A stretch of 64,000 nt of DNA from an uncultured Monoglobus sp. GTDB taxonomy: Bacteria; Bacillota; Clostridia; Monoglobales; Monoglobaceae. The stretch spans positions 62,001 through 126,000 of the forward strand of contig CANRGH010000003.1 of NCBI GenBank assembly GCA_947630135.1, read 5' to 3'. This document shows positions 28,486 through 36,493 of the stretch, piece by piece. A program made the position numbers and the translations under genes. Position 1 is the stretch's first letter. Every line of letters starts with the position of its first letter. The notes under the pieces were generated by a model, which ran no database searches, was not told where the DNA came from, and worked only from the letters and a program-made list of their open reading frames with translations.

Positions 28486-30162
28486 ATGAAAAACTTTAAC
28501 AAGTACAAAAAGGGCTATTTTATGCCGCCCGTGAAATCAATGAAGTGGACAGAAAAAGACGCTATCGAAAAAGCGCCCATATGGTGCAGCGTTGACCTAA
28601 GAGACGGAAACCAGGCTTTGGTGGTGCCTATGAGCCTTGAAGAGAAGCTGGAGTTTTTCATCTATCTGTGCAAGATAGGCTTTAAGGAAATTGAAGTCGG
28701 ATTTCCGGCCGCGTCGGAGACGGAGTACCTCTTTCTTCGCAGGCTGATCGAGGATAATCTCATACCCGACGATGTTACCATTCAGGTTCTGACTCAGGCG
28801 AGAGAGCATATAATTAAAAAGACGTTCGAGGGCTTAAGAGGCGCGAAGAACGCAATCGTGCACGTTTATAACTCAACCTCGCTCGCGCAGAGACAGCAGG
28901 TCTTCAGAATGTCCAAGGACGAGATCAAGAAGATCGCGGTCGACGGCGCCAAGCTGCTCAAAAAGTTGACCGAGGAGGAAGGGGCGGATTACCGCTTTGA
29001 ATACAGCCCCGAAAGCTTCACGGGCACGGAGCCCGAGTACGCTCTTGAGGTGTGCAACGCGGTGCTCGACGTGTGGAAGCCCACTCCCGACCGCAAGGTA
29101 ATAATCAATCTCCCGGTAACGGTGCAGATGTCGCTGCCGCATGTTTACGCTTCGCAGATCGAGTATATGAGCGAGCATATGAAATACCGCGAGAACGTGG
29201 TGCTCTCGCTCCACCCGCATAACGACAGAGGCACGGGCGTGGCGGATACCGAGCTCGGCCTGCTGGCGGGAGCCGACCGCGTTGAGGGAACGCTGTTCGG
29301 CAACGGCGAGAGGACCGGAAACGTGGATATTGTGACGCTCGCGCTTAACATGTATACCCACGGCGTTGACCCGGGCCTTGATTTTACAGACATTCAGGAC
29401 GTTGTCGAGCATTATGAGCGCCTCACCGGTATGAGGGTCGACCCGCGCCAGCCGTACGGCGGAAAGCTGGTGTTCGCGGCATTCTCGGGCTCACATCAGG
29501 ACGCTATCGCCAAGGGCATGAAGTACCGCGACGAGAAGCATGAGAACTACTGGACGGTGCCTTATCTGCCGATCGACCCCAAGGATCTGGGCCGCGAGTA
29601 TGAGGGCGACGTTATCAGGATCAACAGCCAGTCGGGAAAGGGCGGAATAGGCTATCTTATGGAGCAGAGGTTCGGCTTCAACATTCCCAAAAAGATGCGC
29701 GAGGACTTCGGCTATATGGTAAAGGACGTGTCCGACCACCTGCATAAGGAGCTTCAGCCCGACGAGATCGTAAATATATTCAGAGAGAACTACATAAACA
29801 TTGAGACAAAGATCAAGATGCTTGAGGCGCATTTTGAGCAGAAGGACGGAATTATCGCCCACATCACGCTCGAGGAGGACGGAAAGAGCGAGGTGCTCAC
29901 CGGCCATGGAAACGGCAGACTGGACGCGGTCGTGAAGGCCTTCGGCGACGTGCTCCATGGCAAGTACACGATCGAGACCTATGAGGAGCACGCGATAAGC
30001 ACCGGCTCAAACTCGCAGGCCTGCGCGTATATCGGGCTGTCTGACCCTTACGGAAATGTGACATGGGGCGTCGGCATACACAACGACATAATCAACGCGT
30101 CGCTCCTGGCCCTTATTAGCGCGATAAACCGCATTTACGAGAAAAAGGGCGACTTAAATTAG
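28486..30162 (+). CDS. leuA: 2-isopropylmalate synthase
   Basis: 558 residues from the ATG at 28486, after AAAGGAGGAGGT; an upstream TTG would put the SD in the protein. It condenses acetyl-CoA with 2-ketoisovalerate in the first step of leucine synthesis. The DRE-TIM barrel begins with CSVDLRDGNQAL, and HPHNDRGTGVADTELGL plus GTLFGNGERTGNVD are diagnostic. A C-terminal LeuA allosteric domain (about 430-555) allows leucine feedback. It is the long fungal/actinobacterial-type LeuA. No other leu genes are adjacent. Confidence 0.95.
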   Translation: MKNFNKYKKGYFMPPVKSMKWTEKDAIEKAPIWCSVDLRDGNQALVVPMSLEEKLEFFIYLCKIGFKEIEVGFPAASETEYLFLRRLIEDNLIPDDVTIQVLTQAREHIIKKTFEGLRGAKNAIVHVYNSTSLAQRQQVFRMSKDEIKKIAVDGAKLLKKLTEEEGADYRFEYSPESFTGTEPEYALEVCNAVLDVWKPTPDRKVIINLPVTVQMSLPHVYASQIEYMSEHMKYRENVVLSLHPHNDRGTGVADTELGLLAGADRVEGTLFGNGERTGNVDIVTLALNMYTHGVDPGLDFTDIQDVVEHYERLTGMRVDPRQPYGGKLVFAAFSGSHQDAIAKGMKYRDEKHENYWTVPYLPIDPKDLGREYEGDVIRINSQSGKGGIGYLMEQRFGFNIPKKMREDFGYMVKDVSDHLHKELQPDEIVNIFRENYINIETKIKMLEAHFEQKDGIIAHITLEEDGKSEVLTGHGNGRLDAVVKAFGDVLHGKYTIETYEEHAISTGSNSQACAYIGLSDPYGNVTWGVGIHNDIINASLLALISAINRIYEKKGDLN

Positions 30163-30224
30163 GTATTTAACGGATTTTGAAAAACGAATTAACTGAATAA
30201 GGATTTTTTTAGGAGTTGAGAAAC

Positions 30225-32735
30225 ATGAAAAAGTTTTCGGTATTGCTTGCGGCAATAATGCTTTTGTTGTGTTTTTCGGCTCCTTTTTCCGTTTGCGCCG
30301 AGCCCGCCGCCGGCACCGCGGAGGCGGCGCTTGATACGGCGGAGGCTCCTGCCGCGCCCGACAGCGATTATGTCACCCGCGCGCGGGCGGTCTATATACT
30401 TATCGAGGGGCTTGGCGACGAGCTTAAGGCGGTCATGCCCGCCGATCTTTCGGCTTTCGCGGACTATGACCGGATCGACCCGATGTATTACGACTCTCTC
30501 GGCCTTGCGGTGGCGCTTGGAATTCTCGGCGGCTCTGACGACGGCATGCTCCACCCGAACGATTATATCACGCGCGTCGAGAGCTTCGCTATTGTCAGCC
30601 GCGTTCTCGCGGCGGACGATCTGCCCACCGATCTGGGCGACGGCTCGGATTTCTTCACCGATGTTCCGAAATGGGCCGAGCAGGACATAGCGCGCCTCAA
30701 AAACGCCGGTCTCGTTTACGGCTACGGGGACGGGACTTTGGGCTCCGACGATTATATACTCTATGACCAGATCGTGCTCGTCTACGGCAGGATGCTCGAG
30801 TTCCGTGCGGCTCTGCCCTCCGGCGAGCTTTACAAAGAGGATTATTACGCCTATGTTAACGAGCAGTGGCTTTCAGAGACGACACTTCCCGCGGGCTACG
30901 CCAAGTGGTCAAACGTTGAGCAGATCGCTCAGAACAACGCGTACAGAATTCAGAATATTATCGGCGATATAATTTCCGACTCGTATGTCGGCGACCTGCC
31001 CGAAAACGGCAGCAACGAGCAGAAGATATTGGATATTTACATGGCGGCGTCAAACGAAAAATACCGCGAGCAGGTGGGCATTGACCCGATAAGGCCGTAT
31101 CTCGAGATGATCGACGGCATAAACGGGCTCGCCGATCTGCCCGACGTTCTCGCCGAGCTTGAAAAGGCGGGCTTCCACTCGCTTATTCCGATCAAGATAA
31201 ACACCGACTTCATGGACTCCACGCAGTACCGCTTATCCTTTGAGGCATGCTACACCGGAATAGAGCCGGGGGTAGTCAAAAGCGGCGGATATGATAACGT
31301 CAGAGACGCCTACCGCGAGTATGTAAGGGCGCTGTTTTTCGCCTCGGGCCAGCAGCCCGCGGAGGCCGCGAAGAACGCGGAATCGGTCGTGAATTTGTGC
31401 GTCCGCCTTGCGGAGGAGACAATGGACGAGGCGCTGTGGAACGAGCCCGAGATGATATACAACGTGTACTCGGCCGACGAGCTTAAGGACCTGTTTTCAA
31501 ACATAGGAATAGTGAAATACATCAAAAATCTCGGCTATGACTCCGCCGAGGACGTGGTGATCTACGACAGGGGACTGGCGCGGGCCATTAACTATGAGCT
31601 GAGGCCGCAGAACGTTAAGATAATCAAGCAGTATCTTAAGGCCTCTGTGCTTGACAGCTCGGCCATGTACTTAAACTCCGCGCTGTTCGACGCGTATCGG
31701 AACTACATCAACGCCATTGGCGGCACCGACTCAAAGATCGCCCCCTCGGCCTACGCGGTCACAATCACTCAGTCGCTGACGGGTATGGAGCTGGGTGAGG
31801 AATATGTGGAGAGATATTTTTCGGCCGAGTCCAAAAAAGAGATCGAGGATCTGGCCGATCTGATAATAAAGACGTTTGAAAAGAGGATCGACGCCCTCGA
31901 CTGGATGAGCGGCGTCACCAAGGAGGTCGCGAAGGATAAGCTTGAGGCGATCTCGGTCAACATAGGCTATCCGGAGTATATAAAGAGCTATAAGAATGAC
32001 GATTTTTCCGTCCGCAGCATTGACGACGGTGGAAATCTGATGGAATATGTAATCGACTATAATCTGATGCTTAACGACAAGAACAACGAGCTGATCAACA
32101 GCGGCGAGATTGTCGACAAATCGGCATGGAGCATGACGCCGCAGTCGGTCAACGCCTACTATGACCGCGCGAAAAACTGCATAGTAATTCCCGCTGGCGT
32201 GCTTCAGGCGCCGTATTACAGCCCCAACGCGTCGTTTGAGACAAACCTCGGCGGGATAGGCAGCGTGATCGCCCATGAGATCACCCACGCCTTTGACGAC
32301 GTGGGCTCGCGGTTCGACAAAAACGGAAACTACCGCGACTGGTGGCTGCCCGGGGATTATTCGTCTTTTAATGAGATGTGCAGAAAATTTGTCGCGGAAT
32401 ACGGAAAAATTGAGGCTCTGCCGGGATGCTTTGTGGACGGCAGCCTGACGCTCAGCGAGAACATCGCGGACGTAGGGGCCGTGGCGTGTATCCTTGACAT
32501 TGCGGGAGCGGATAACCCCAACCTTGACGAACTGTTTAAGACTTACGCCAGAACCTACAGAACGGTCTGCACCGACGAGTACGCGAAGATGCTGCTTGCC
32601 ACCGACGTTCACGCGCCTAACCGCGTGAGGGTCAACATGGTTCTGTCAAACTTCGGCGAGTTTCTGGAGCTTTACCATATGCAGTCCGGCTGCGCCATGT
32701 ACAGAGACGAAAAAGACAGATTAAAGTTATGGTAA
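30225..32735 (+). CDS. secreted M13 metallopeptidase with N-terminal SLH domains
   Basis: 836 residues from ATG 30225 (AGGAGTTG upstream). A signal peptide (1 to about 26) is followed by SLH-type repeats (about 40-190; GDGTLGSDDYILYDQIV resembles the repeat core) and an M13/neprilysin-like domain. Zinc ligands are seen in VIAHEITHAFDDVG (His684 and His688, with Glu685 catalytic) and ENIADVGAVA (Glu745). M13 enzymes cleave peptides; the SLH part should tether it to the wall. The family C-terminal Cys-Trp pattern is only partly kept (CAMYRDEKDRLKLW). Confidence 0.93.
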   Translation: MKKFSVLLAAIMLLLCFSAPFSVCAEPAAGTAEAALDTAEAPAAPDSDYVTRARAVYILIEGLGDELKAVMPADLSAFADYDRIDPMYYDSLGLAVALGILGGSDDGMLHPNDYITRVESFAIVSRVLAADDLPTDLGDGSDFFTDVPKWAEQDIARLKNAGLVYGYGDGTLGSDDYILYDQIVLVYGRMLEFRAALPSGELYKEDYYAYVNEQWLSETTLPAGYAKWSNVEQIAQNNAYRIQNIIGDIISDSYVGDLPENGSNEQKILDIYMAASNEKYREQVGIDPIRPYLEMIDGINGLADLPDVLAELEKAGFHSLIPIKINTDFMDSTQYRLSFEACYTGIEPGVVKSGGYDNVRDAYREYVRALFFASGQQPAEAAKNAESVVNLCVRLAEETMDEALWNEPEMIYNVYSADELKDLFSNIGIVKYIKNLGYDSAEDVVIYDRGLARAINYELRPQNVKIIKQYLKASVLDSSAMYLNSALFDAYRNYINAIGGTDSKIAPSAYAVTITQSLTGMELGEEYVERYFSAESKKEIEDLADLIIKTFEKRIDALDWMSGVTKEVAKDKLEAISVNIGYPEYIKSYKNDDFSVRSIDDGGNLMEYVIDYNLMLNDKNNELINSGEIVDKSAWSMTPQSVNAYYDRAKNCIVIPAGVLQAPYYSPNASFETNLGGIGSVIAHEITHAFDDVGSRFDKNGNYRDWWLPGDYSSFNEMCRKFVAEYGKIEALPGCFVDGSLTLSENIADVGAVACILDIAGADNPNLDELFKTYARTYRTVCTDEYAKMLLATDVHAPNRVRVNMVLSNFGEFLELYHMQSGCAMYRDEKDRLKLW

Positions 32736-33290
32736 CGTAGGGACTAGAGAATAGGGACTGGGAACTAGGGAGGGACGTCGAGGGCGCCGTCCCCTACGAA
32801 CATAGTGATTAGTAATTAGTGAATAGCGATTAGAGCGGGCGGCAGATTGCCGCCCCTACAGGTTTCATCACACCGTAGGGGCGGATATTATCCGCCCGTT
32901 TTACCCCCTAAAATACTGTAGGGCCGGATGCCCACATCCGGCCGGCGGCACGGTCCCGTTTGCCTCCCCCTCGGGGGAGGTGGATTTCCGCCAACGGCGG
33001 AAAGACGGAGAGGGGTACTTGTGTGGGGTTCCCCTCTCAGTCTGCGGACAAGCCGCAGCCAGCTTCCCCCAAGGGGAGCCAACGTAGCGAATAGGGCTCC
33101 CACAAAGCGCCAACGAAGTGCACTTTGCGGGAAAAGGAACAATCGCAGAGCGATAAGAAAAAATCGCCTGCGATTTTTTTGATAAGCGGCGCGCATTGTG
33201 ACGCAGCTATTAGAATAATAGTATATAAAACACCGTAGGGGCGGACGACCTCGGCCGCCCGCCCTTTGAATTTAATTGGGAAGAATTAAT
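32736..33290. repeat. mixed intergenic hairpin repeats
   Basis: A 560-bp stretch with no gene. In order: a GGGACGTCGAGGGCGCCGTCCC-type hairpin, the AT-rich linker in reverse (TAGTGATTAGTAATTAGTGAAT), GGGCGGCAGATTGCCGCCC, GGGCGGATATTATCCGCCC and the CCGGATG/CATCCGG element. A second family follows (CCTCCCCCTCGGGGGAGG, TTCCGCC/GGCGGAA, then CTCAGTCTGCGGACAAGCCG). A final GTAGGGGCGG...CCGCCC unit ends at about 33266. These are the modules seen near the RAYT gene. Confidence 0.85.
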
Positions 33291-33296
33291 TATTTT

Positions 33297-34988
33297 TTAC
33301 AAACTCATTTCGGCGGTTTCGGCCAGCGGCTTTATGTTGTCCGTATTACTCCACAGCATTACTTTTATATTCGCGTTTTGCAGATTAGCACTAAAAAACG
33401 TTACATCGCCGAAGTTATAATATTTCTGCATTTCGATCAGTGCGCCGTTTTTGTTGTACACCGCCAAAATAACCTGCGCATCGGTATCATCGCAATTGTT
33501 TACTTTAGCCGTCACAAATCCATTTCGAACTTCGATGATCTCAACCGAAGGCGTGTTTGGGTCGGCTGTAGGCTTTGTCGTCGGTGTGGGAGCAGGCTTT
33601 TGAGTAGGCGTCGGTTTTGGCGTGGGCGTTGCCCCGCCCGGCATTGTTGAATTATAGTGGATCGCGGCGTTCAACAAGGAATCATTATTTGAATTAATTT
33701 CAATCGCCTGCCATTCGGATTTATTTCCGCCATAATATATATCGCTAAGACTATCACAATTATAAAATGCAAATCTATCAACGGATATAACACTATTTGG
33801 TATTTCTATACATTTCAGATTGCGGCAGCCTTGGAATGCGCTATATTGTATAGAAGTTACACCGTGAGGAATAGTTACGCTGAGCAAATTGCTACATTCA
33901 TTAAATGCGTAATCTTTTATAAACGCAACACTGTTGGGAATCATGTAATTTCTTTTTGTATTAGCTGCGGGATATTTAATTAAGGCGGTCATATTTTTAT
34001 CGAACAAAACGCCGCTTTCCGAGCGAAAATGTTGATTTTTTTCCGATACATATATATCCGTTAAGTTATAACAGAAATCAAACGCACTGCTTCCAATAGA
34101 AATAACGCTTGCGGGAATGGTTAATGTTTTTATTTCATAGCATTTTAGTGCAATATCAGCTATACATGTGGTGCCTTCTTTTATTATACATTCCGTTATA
34201 TCTAAATCAGTATCAATTAAATAGCTGCCTATATATAAAATTCCGTTAATCCAGTTATTTTTATTATTATAATATTCAGTATTATAAAATGCATGAAAGC
34301 TAATGGATGTGACCCCGCTGCCTATTGTTATATTTTTTAAGGCGCTGCAATCAAGAAATGCTTCGCTGCAAATAGATTCAACACTATCGGGGATTTCTAT
34401 TTTTGCAAGCGATTTGCAATTTACAAACGCTCTCTCTCCGATAATTTTAACACTGCTGCCAACAGTTACATCCGTTAGCTTATTGCAAGAATAAAATGCC
34501 GCGGTTCCAATAGAAGTAACGCCATTACCTATTTTTACGCTTTGTAATTTTGTACACATCATGAACGCATTACTGTCTATTAAAGTAACACTGTCCGGAA
34601 TGTTAATATTCGTAAGACCGTAACAATAGCTAAATGCGCCACTTTCGATAGATTTAATACTGTTTGGCAAAGAAACATTCGTTAGCGTGTCAGACCAGCT
34701 TTCAAATGCATTAACACCAACATCTGTTACACCATATTCAATTACGACTGACGAAATAGAGCGTCGTACATCTCTCCATGGTATTTCACTGTCCTCTGAA
34801 GTTATTCCCATACTGCCCACGCCGCTGATTGTCAGAACTCCTTTATCATCGAGTGTCCAAGTCAAATTATTGCCATTTGCGCCAAAAGTGCCGTTATTTA
34901 CTATTGTCGCGGCGGTCACGGGCATAAACGTCAGCAGCGCGCAAATCATTATTGTCATTACCAGTCCTAAACTTAAAACTCTTTTCAT
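33297..34988 (-). CDS. secreted BspA-like leucine-rich-repeat protein
   Basis: 563 residues from the ATG at 34988 (CAGGAGGTAC upstream); a longer frame runs through the upstream RNA element and is not used. Signal peptide 1 to about 25. About 14 LRR_5 repeats of the BspA type follow (pattern such as LTNVSLPNSIKSIESGAFSY), to about residue 455. A Thr/Pro linker (TPTPKPTPTQKPAPTP) leads to a C-terminal beta module ending KPLAETAEMSL. Such proteins bind surfaces or host proteins; function here is inferred. Base composition is AT-richer than the neighbours. Confidence 0.88.
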   Translation of the reverse strand: MKRVLSLGLVMTIMICALLTFMPVTAATIVNNGTFGANGNNLTWTLDDKGVLTISGVGSMGITSEDSEIPWRDVRRSISSVVIEYGVTDVGVNAFESWSDTLTNVSLPNSIKSIESGAFSYCYGLTNINIPDSVTLIDSNAFMMCTKLQSVKIGNGVTSIGTAAFYSCNKLTDVTVGSSVKIIGERAFVNCKSLAKIEIPDSVESICSEAFLDCSALKNITIGSGVTSISFHAFYNTEYYNNKNNWINGILYIGSYLIDTDLDITECIIKEGTTCIADIALKCYEIKTLTIPASVISIGSSAFDFCYNLTDIYVSEKNQHFRSESGVLFDKNMTALIKYPAANTKRNYMIPNSVAFIKDYAFNECSNLLSVTIPHGVTSIQYSAFQGCRNLKCIEIPNSVISVDRFAFYNCDSLSDIYYGGNKSEWQAIEINSNNDSLLNAAIHYNSTMPGGATPTPKPTPTQKPAPTPTTKPTADPNTPSVEIIEVRNGFVTAKVNNCDDTDAQVILAVYNKNGALIEMQKYYNFGDVTFFSANLQNANIKVMLWSNTDNIKPLAETAEMSL

Positions 34989-35007
34989 AAAAATGTACCT
35001 CCTGAAA

Positions 35008-35178
35008 AATAAAAAGTGTGTGGTCTCAATCGGAACCACACACGAAAAATGTTTAGCTCCGATTGCTGCCACGCAAATTATTTCACTCTTTAACAAGGAT
35101 GCGAAAATAGAGCGTACATTTTTACACAATGAAAAATGCACCCTTAATATAAAGAGTAAAATATTTAATTTACGTGGC
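35008..35178 (-). ncRNA. candidate structured RNA, copy 2 (about 171 nt)
   Basis: Homologue of the RNA at 22784-22951, on the other strand. A 111-nt rod: closing stem 35178-35166 with 35080-35068 (13 bp), a four-base bulge, an 11-bp stem (35161-35151 with 35091-35081), and an apical 9-bp stem TGCATTTTT / AAAAATGTA around 35140-35115. Conserved with copy 1 are the apical hairpin with CAUUG in its loop, the 3' bulge C-S-CUCURUUUWCGC, the linker AGCAAUCGGAGCU and the terminator. The G-U pairs fit minus-strand RNA only. It lies immediately upstream of the LRR gene, so it is either a separate RNA or a leader. Confidence 0.75.
35016..35043 (-). terminator. terminator at the end of RNA copy 2
   Basis: GTGTGTGGT / ACCACACAC, a perfect 9-bp stem with a 10-nt loop, followed on the minus strand by TTTTTATTTTT. 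It lies about 11 bases before the SD of the LRR gene, so read-through would be needed to express that gene from this promoter. Confidence 0.85.
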
Positions 35179-35185
35179 AAAATAC

Positions 35186-35214
35186 ATTCTATCATATTAT
35201 TTCCAAAAGGTCAA
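35186..35214 (-). promoter_or_regulatory. promoter of RNA copy 2
   Basis: On the minus strand, TTGACC (35214-35209) and TAGAAT (35191-35186), 17-bp spacer. The rod begins seven to eight bases after the -10, as in copy 1. Confidence 0.75.
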
Positions 35215-35315
35215 ATAAAAATATGAAAAACTATAAATCCGCAAGTGTGTCCATAACTGCCGGCAAATATTTTGTCCGGTTTCCGGTTCGGGCACTGTTA
35301 TTATTCGGAAAATTA

Positions 35316-35347
35316 AACAGCGGCATAGCCAAAGCTATGCCGCTGTT
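35316..35347. terminator. terminator after the GT28 gene
   Basis: A perfect 14-bp stem AACAGCGGCATAGC / GCTATGCCGCTGTT with a four-base loop, ten bases beyond the stop of the minus-strand glycosyltransferase gene. The AT ends favour termination. Confidence 0.85.
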
Positions 35348-35356
35348 AATAATTTA

Positions 35357-36481
35357 TTACTGTTTTTGATTGTTTACTTTGCTTATAACAAAATCGACGA
35401 GGTCAGCGGCGGCGGTCGGTTTGGCAAGGAGCCGCATGTTTTCACGCATAAGGGCGCGGTGCTCGTCGCTGATGAACATTTGATAGACCGCCTCGTCAAG
35501 CGGGTTGGTGCGGCTTATCTTCATCGCCGCGCCCGCGTTCAGCAGAAACTCCACGTTTCTGTCCTCCTGACCGGGTATGGGGTTGTTCATAAGCATGGGT
35601 ATCTGCTTCGCCAGCGCCTCGCTGGTCGTGAGACCGCCCGGCTTGGTGATTATGCAGTCGCAGGCGTCCATGAACAGATCAACCTTTTTGGTGAAGCCGT
35701 GGTTATAAATTTTCTTTTTGGTTTTAAGAGCGTCTATGCGCTCTTTTAATTTTTTGTTGCGGCCGCAGATCGTCACTATCCCGAAATCAATATCAAGCTT
35801 GTCAAGCTGGCGTATCTCGCTGACTATGTTGCCGAAGCCCATGCTTCCGCTCATGACCAGAACCGCGCGCTCGCTGTCTATCCCGAGCTCGCGCTTGGCC
35901 TCTGCCTTGTCGTGCTTGTTCATAAACTTGGGGTCGATCGGTATGCCGAGCGGCAGCAGGCGGTTTTCGGGGAAGCCCTTTTTCATGCCCTGGATTACGA
36001 GCCGTTTGTCGGGCAGGATGTAATAGTCAAGATACGAGTCCTCCCAGTACGGGTGAACGGTGAAGTCGGTCACGATGCCCACGGTCAGCGCGTTCAGGCT
36101 CTCGATCGACGAGATATAGGTCACGAGCAGCGCCGCGAAAATATGGGTGCAAATAATAAAATCGGGCCGCTTTTCTTTTATTAAGTTTATAAGCTTGCGC
36201 GACAGCACCGAGTTTGTCAGCTTTGTCATGCCGCGGACCCCGACCTTTGGCTGAATGTTGCGCTTTTCCGCGAGGCGATAGACCCCGCCATATATCTTGG
36301 GTATGTTTTTAGTGGACATGAGGTATATTCTGTTCACCGAGTCCGAAAGATGAGGATTTATATATCCGTAAACGTCAAGATACTCGGTCTCGACGCCGCG
36401 CTGTTTGAACTGCTTGTCAAGAACATGCGCGGTCTGGTTGTGCCCCTGCCCCGCCGTGATCGACAGTATAAGTCCTTTCAT
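35357..36481 (-). CDS. UgtP/MGDG synthase-like glycosyltransferase (GT28)
   Basis: 374 residues. The N-terminal domain resembles MGDG synthase (LILSITAGQGHNQTAHVLDK, near residue 4), and the C-terminal GT28 domain has the donor-binding CDCIITKPGGLTTSEALAK (near residue 290). Enzymes of this type transfer a hexose to diacylglycerol at the membrane to make glycolipids or the lipoteichoic acid anchor. The exact sugar cannot be told. It starts 12 bases after addA with AAAGGAGGGAC, so it is last in a comEB-addA-GT operon. Confidence 0.85.
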   Translation of the reverse strand: MKGLILSITAGQGHNQTAHVLDKQFKQRGVETEYLDVYGYINPHLSDSVNRIYLMSTKNIPKIYGGVYRLAEKRNIQPKVGVRGMTKLTNSVLSRKLINLIKEKRPDFIICTHIFAALLVTYISSIESLNALTVGIVTDFTVHPYWEDSYLDYYILPDKRLVIQGMKKGFPENRLLPLGIPIDPKFMNKHDKAEAKRELGIDSERAVLVMSGSMGFGNIVSEIRQLDKLDIDFGIVTICGRNKKLKERIDALKTKKKIYNHGFTKKVDLFMDACDCIITKPGGLTTSEALAKQIPMLMNNPIPGQEDRNVEFLLNAGAAMKISRTNPLDEAVYQMFISDEHRALMRENMRLLAKPTAAADLVDFVISKVNNQKQ

Positions 36482-36493
36482 AAGTCCCTCCTT

